DNA of 64,000 nucleotides from Pseudogracilibacillus sp037071985 (lineage in GTDB: Bacteria > Bacillota > Bacilli > Bacillales > Amphibacillaceae): positions 62,001 to 126,000 of the forward strand of contig NZ_JAXHDF010000008.1 in the NCBI RefSeq assembly GCF_037071985.1, given 5' to 3'. Under the pieces are notes generated by a model. That model made no database searches. It was given only the letters and a program-made list of their open reading frames with translations, and had not been told where the DNA came from. Numbering within the stretch: position 1 is the stretch's first letter; each line of letters opens with the position of its first letter. Positions 62,160 to 64,000 of this stretch are shown here, piece after piece. The position numbers and the translations under genes were made by a program.

Positions 62160-62188
62160 ATATTCGACATCTTCAACATTAATCCTCT
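62160..62188 (-). promoter_or_regulatory. Sigma-H promoter of spo0A with overlapping 0A boxes
   Basis: The minus strand reads AGAGGATTA (62180-62188), 11 nt, then GTCGAATAT (62160-62168): a full match to Sigma-H RnAGGAwWW and RnnGAATww. A perfect 0A box TGTCGAA (62163-62169) overlaps the -10, and TGTTGAA (62172-62178) lies in the spacer. This predicts autoregulation by Spo0A-P. Confidence 0.8.
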
Positions 62189-62195
62189 TTTTTAT

Positions 62196-62232
62196 ATAAA
62201 AAAAGCTTTCCTATTTTTTGGAAAGCTTTTGA
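62196..62232 (-). terminator. Terminator after spoIVB
   Basis: AAAAGCTTTCC and GGAAAGCTTTT form an 11-bp stem followed by T on the minus strand, directly after the spoIVB stop and before the spo0A promoter. Confidence 0.9.
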
Positions 62233-62236
62233 AAAA

Positions 62237-63514
62237 TTAACCAACTTGTGCTTCTTTTTCTTTATAAATATCAATGCCTGCTTCTTCTAACATCCATTCA
62301 ATATGGACTCCATAACCGGATGTCGGATCATTCACAAAAACATGAGTTACTGCGCCAACTATTTTATTATTTTGAATAATAGGACTTCCACTCATTCCTT
62401 GAACGATTCCACCTGTTTTCTCTAATAGTCGTTCGTCCGTTACTTTTATGACCATTCCTTTTGTTGCAGGAAATTTTTGAGGGATTGTGTTAACAATTTC
62501 TATATCAAATTTTTCGACCTTTTCTCCTTCAACAACAGTTAATATATGAGCTGGTCCTTTTTTCACTTCGTGAGACAGCCCGATCGCCATAGGCTTTTGT
62601 TGATTCCCTTCTAAAACTGTAGGATCAAGTATACCAAAAATACCAAATGGACTATTCTTAGTAATTGTCCCTAATTGTTTATCTTTCATTGAAAATTTAG
62701 CTTGTTTCTCACCTGGAATGCCTTGATTCCCTTTTTCAATAGAAGTAACTGAAGAACGAACAATTTTTCCATTATGAATTTCAATTGGTTTTTTTGTATC
62801 GGAATCAGAAATTATATGTCCTAAAGCTCCATACTTACCAGAATCTTCATCATAAAAAGAAATAGTGCCAATCCCAGTTGCAGAATCTCTTATATAAAGA
62901 CCAATTTGATAACTATTATCTTTATTATTTAATGCAGGTTGTAATTTGGTTTCAATAATATCTTGACCTCGTTTTAATTTAACGAGTATATTTTCATTAT
63001 TTTTTCCTGCATTTGTCACAATGGGCTTTACGTCTTCTAAATGCTTGATTTTATTTCCATTCATTTCCAATATGACATCCCCAACATGAATTTCAGCTTC
63101 ATCCCCCGGCGATTTTGATTTATCATTATTCTTAACAAGATGATGACCAACAACCAGTACACCTAATGTGTGTAACTGAACCCCGACAGATTGCCCGCCC
63201 GGTATGACCTTTTTACCATTTAGTACCGATACATTTACTTTTTTTACAGGGATATTTGCCTTTTTATATACTAAGGTCGTTTCTCCCTGTTCATTAGGAT
63301 AAATTTTAGAGTCCCGTGTTACAATAGAGTTATCAGTCGTGACTGTATAATTGTTTCCTAAGTTTGGAATGGACATCGGTTGTTCGCTTTGAAATGTGAT
63401 CATTTCATTGGGAATGGAGATGTATTGCTTCATGTCAGTTAAAAAGGGGAAAATTAAAAATAAAATAAGAAGTAAAATACCAATTGAGGCCCTTATTTTA
63501 CTCTTAGATGTCAA
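62237..63514 (-). CDS. spoIVB: SpoIVB, forespore signalling serine protease
   Basis: SpoIVB is secreted from the forespore and cleaves SpoIVFA, which releases pro-Sigma-K processing. It has 425 residues: an N-terminal membrane anchor (about 8-24), a PDZ domain (about 110-200; VGVQLHTLGVLVVGHH), and the S55 protease domain with catalytic His in GALGHIISD and Ser in GMSGSPII. The TTG at 63514 has GGAGAG 9 nt before and gives the B. subtilis length (426); the frame runs 45 codons further into the recN leader. Confidence 0.95.
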   Translation of the reverse strand: MTSKSKIRASIGILLLILFLIFPFLTDMKQYISIPNEMITFQSEQPMSIPNLGNNYTVTTDNSIVTRDSKIYPNEQGETTLVYKKANIPVKKVNVSVLNGKKVIPGGQSVGVQLHTLGVLVVGHHLVKNNDKSKSPGDEAEIHVGDVILEMNGNKIKHLEDVKPIVTNAGKNNENILVKLKRGQDIIETKLQPALNNKDNSYQIGLYIRDSATGIGTISFYDEDSGKYGALGHIISDSDTKKPIEIHNGKIVRSSVTSIEKGNQGIPGEKQAKFSMKDKQLGTITKNSPFGIFGILDPTVLEGNQQKPMAIGLSHEVKKGPAHILTVVEGEKVEKFDIEIVNTIPQKFPATKGMVIKVTDERLLEKTGGIVQGMSGSPIIQNNKIVGAVTHVFVNDPTSGYGVHIEWMLEEAGIDIYKEKEAQVG

Positions 63515-63635
63515 TTTCGTCCACTCTCCTCTTCTCTTTATCCCATACCTTTTAACCGTATCTTTAATTTGACCTAAAACCAGTCTTTTTAAACGAGAGA
63601 AAGATAAGAAAAGATGTGTAACATTACCTGTTATA

Positions 63636-63668
63636 AAATAAAAAGCCAACTTTTTCAGTTAGCTTTTA
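63636..63668 (-). terminator. Terminator after recN
   Basis: AAAAGCCAACT and AGTTAGCTTTT form a stem with one mismatch, followed by T on the minus strand. The recN stop lies in it. Confidence 0.8.
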
Positions 63669-64000
63669 TGGATTCTTTATAATTTTTCGTTAAATCGAGT
63701 AATTCTTGAGAGTGTTCAATAGCTGTATCGGTTAATGTCGCTCCAGTCATCATTCTTCCTAATTCTTGAATTTTTTCTTTTTTACTTAAGTCTTTCATAT
63801 GCGTCGATGTCCGTTTTTGCTTTTCTTCTTTCTTAATAAGTACGTGATGATCTGACATAGCTGCAACTTGAGGGAGGTGTGTAATACAAAGGACTTGGGT
63901 AAATAATGATATTTGATACATCTTCTCAGCAATAGCTTGAGCAACTCTTCCACTTACTCCAGTATCAATTTCATCGAATATTACTGTCCCAATATTGTCA
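63655..64000 (-). CDS. recN: RecN, DNA repair ATPase (C-terminal part, cut by window end)
   Basis: Only the last 114 codons are in the window. They include the ABC/SMC-type Walker B and D-loop, VIFDEIDTGVSGRVAQAIAE, and the H-loop ITHLPQVAAMSDHH, then the conserved tail IQELGRMMTGATLTDTAIEH. RecN gathers double-strand breaks for RecA repair. The order recN-spoIVB-spo0A is as in B. subtilis. Confidence 0.95.
   Translation of the reverse strand, partial: DNIGTVIFDEIDTGVSGRVAQAIAEKMYQISLFTQVLCITHLPQVAAMSDHHVLIKKEEKQKRTSTHMKDLSKKEKIQELGRMMTGATLTDTAIEHSQELLDLTKNYKESIKAN

Noticed and set aside
63515..63649. 45-codon N-terminal extension of SpoIVB
   Set aside because: No ribosome-binding site; the segment runs into the recN terminator and would put 45 residues before the membrane anchor.

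Overview
The window is a stretch of AT-rich chromosome from an endospore-forming Bacillaceae, most like the Oceanobacillus / Virgibacillus / Gracilibacillus side of the family. That placement rests on protein similarity recalled by eye; no search was run. Sporulation genes (spoIIGA, sigE, sigG, spoVD, spoVE, spo0A, spoIVB, gerR, ylbJ), a meso-DAP-type MurE, a caa3 oxidase and a bacillithiol enzyme (BshC) all fit. Nearly everything is housekeeping or sporulation core genome, almost all on the minus strand. I see no phage, plasmid, CRISPR array, intact insertion sequence, tRNA or rRNA.

Layout, left to right (transcription mostly right to left). 1-5.7 kb: pyrR with PyrR attenuators on both sides, an RluD-type pseudouridine synthase, lspA, and ileS behind a T-box. 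5.7-8.9 kb: divIVA and the ylmH-ylmG-sepF-ylmE-ylmC division cluster. 9-11.6 kb: sigG, sigE, spoIIGA. 12.2-28.1 kb: the dcw cluster ftsZ-ftsA-divIB-spoVE-murD-mraY-murF-murE-spoVD-pbpB-ftsL-rsmH-mraZ, without murG and murB. 28.3-41.6 kb: the ylb region (bshC, panE, ylbP, gerR, a crotonase, rpmF, ylbN, tmcAL, ylbL, ylbJ, coaD, rsmD, ylbG, ylbF, ylbC, a YugN-like gene). 41.6-42.6 kb: a gene-free kilobase with an inverted pair of GC-rich repeats. 42.7-50.6 kb: the cytochrome caa3 oxidase locus with heme A synthesis (ctaA divergent from ctaBCDEFG and a ctaM-like gene). 50.7-60.9 kb: a pseudouridine synthase, pyc, ftsW, and the yla genes to suhB. 61.3-64 kb: spo0A, spoIVB and the 3' part of recN.

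The genes work together as cell-wall precursor synthesis and division (mur, mra, fts, sepF, divIVA), which sporulation reuses: Spo0A starts the programme, SpoIIGA matures Sigma-E, Sigma-G takes over in the forespore, SpoIVB signals across to the mother cell, and SpoVD/SpoVE build cortex. Several regulatory sites were read directly: a near-ideal Sigma-H promoter overlapped by 0A boxes at spo0A, a Sigma-F/G promoter at sigG, a wide-spaced Spo0A-type promoter at spoIIGA, a Sigma-E -10 at gerR, three 10-nt-phased GTGG repeats at mraZ, a T-box at ileS and two PyrR sites.

The least ordinary observations are a terminator-like hairpin whose 3' arm is the ribosome-binding site of spoVE; loss of murG/murB from the dcw cluster; a crotonase lacking one catalytic Glu and preceded by a TetR-type palindrome; a dispersed GC-rich repeat family; and a junction near 61 kb that joins spo0A-spoIVB-recN to suhB-yla, loci that are far apart in B. 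subtilis. I found no convincing wholly new system.
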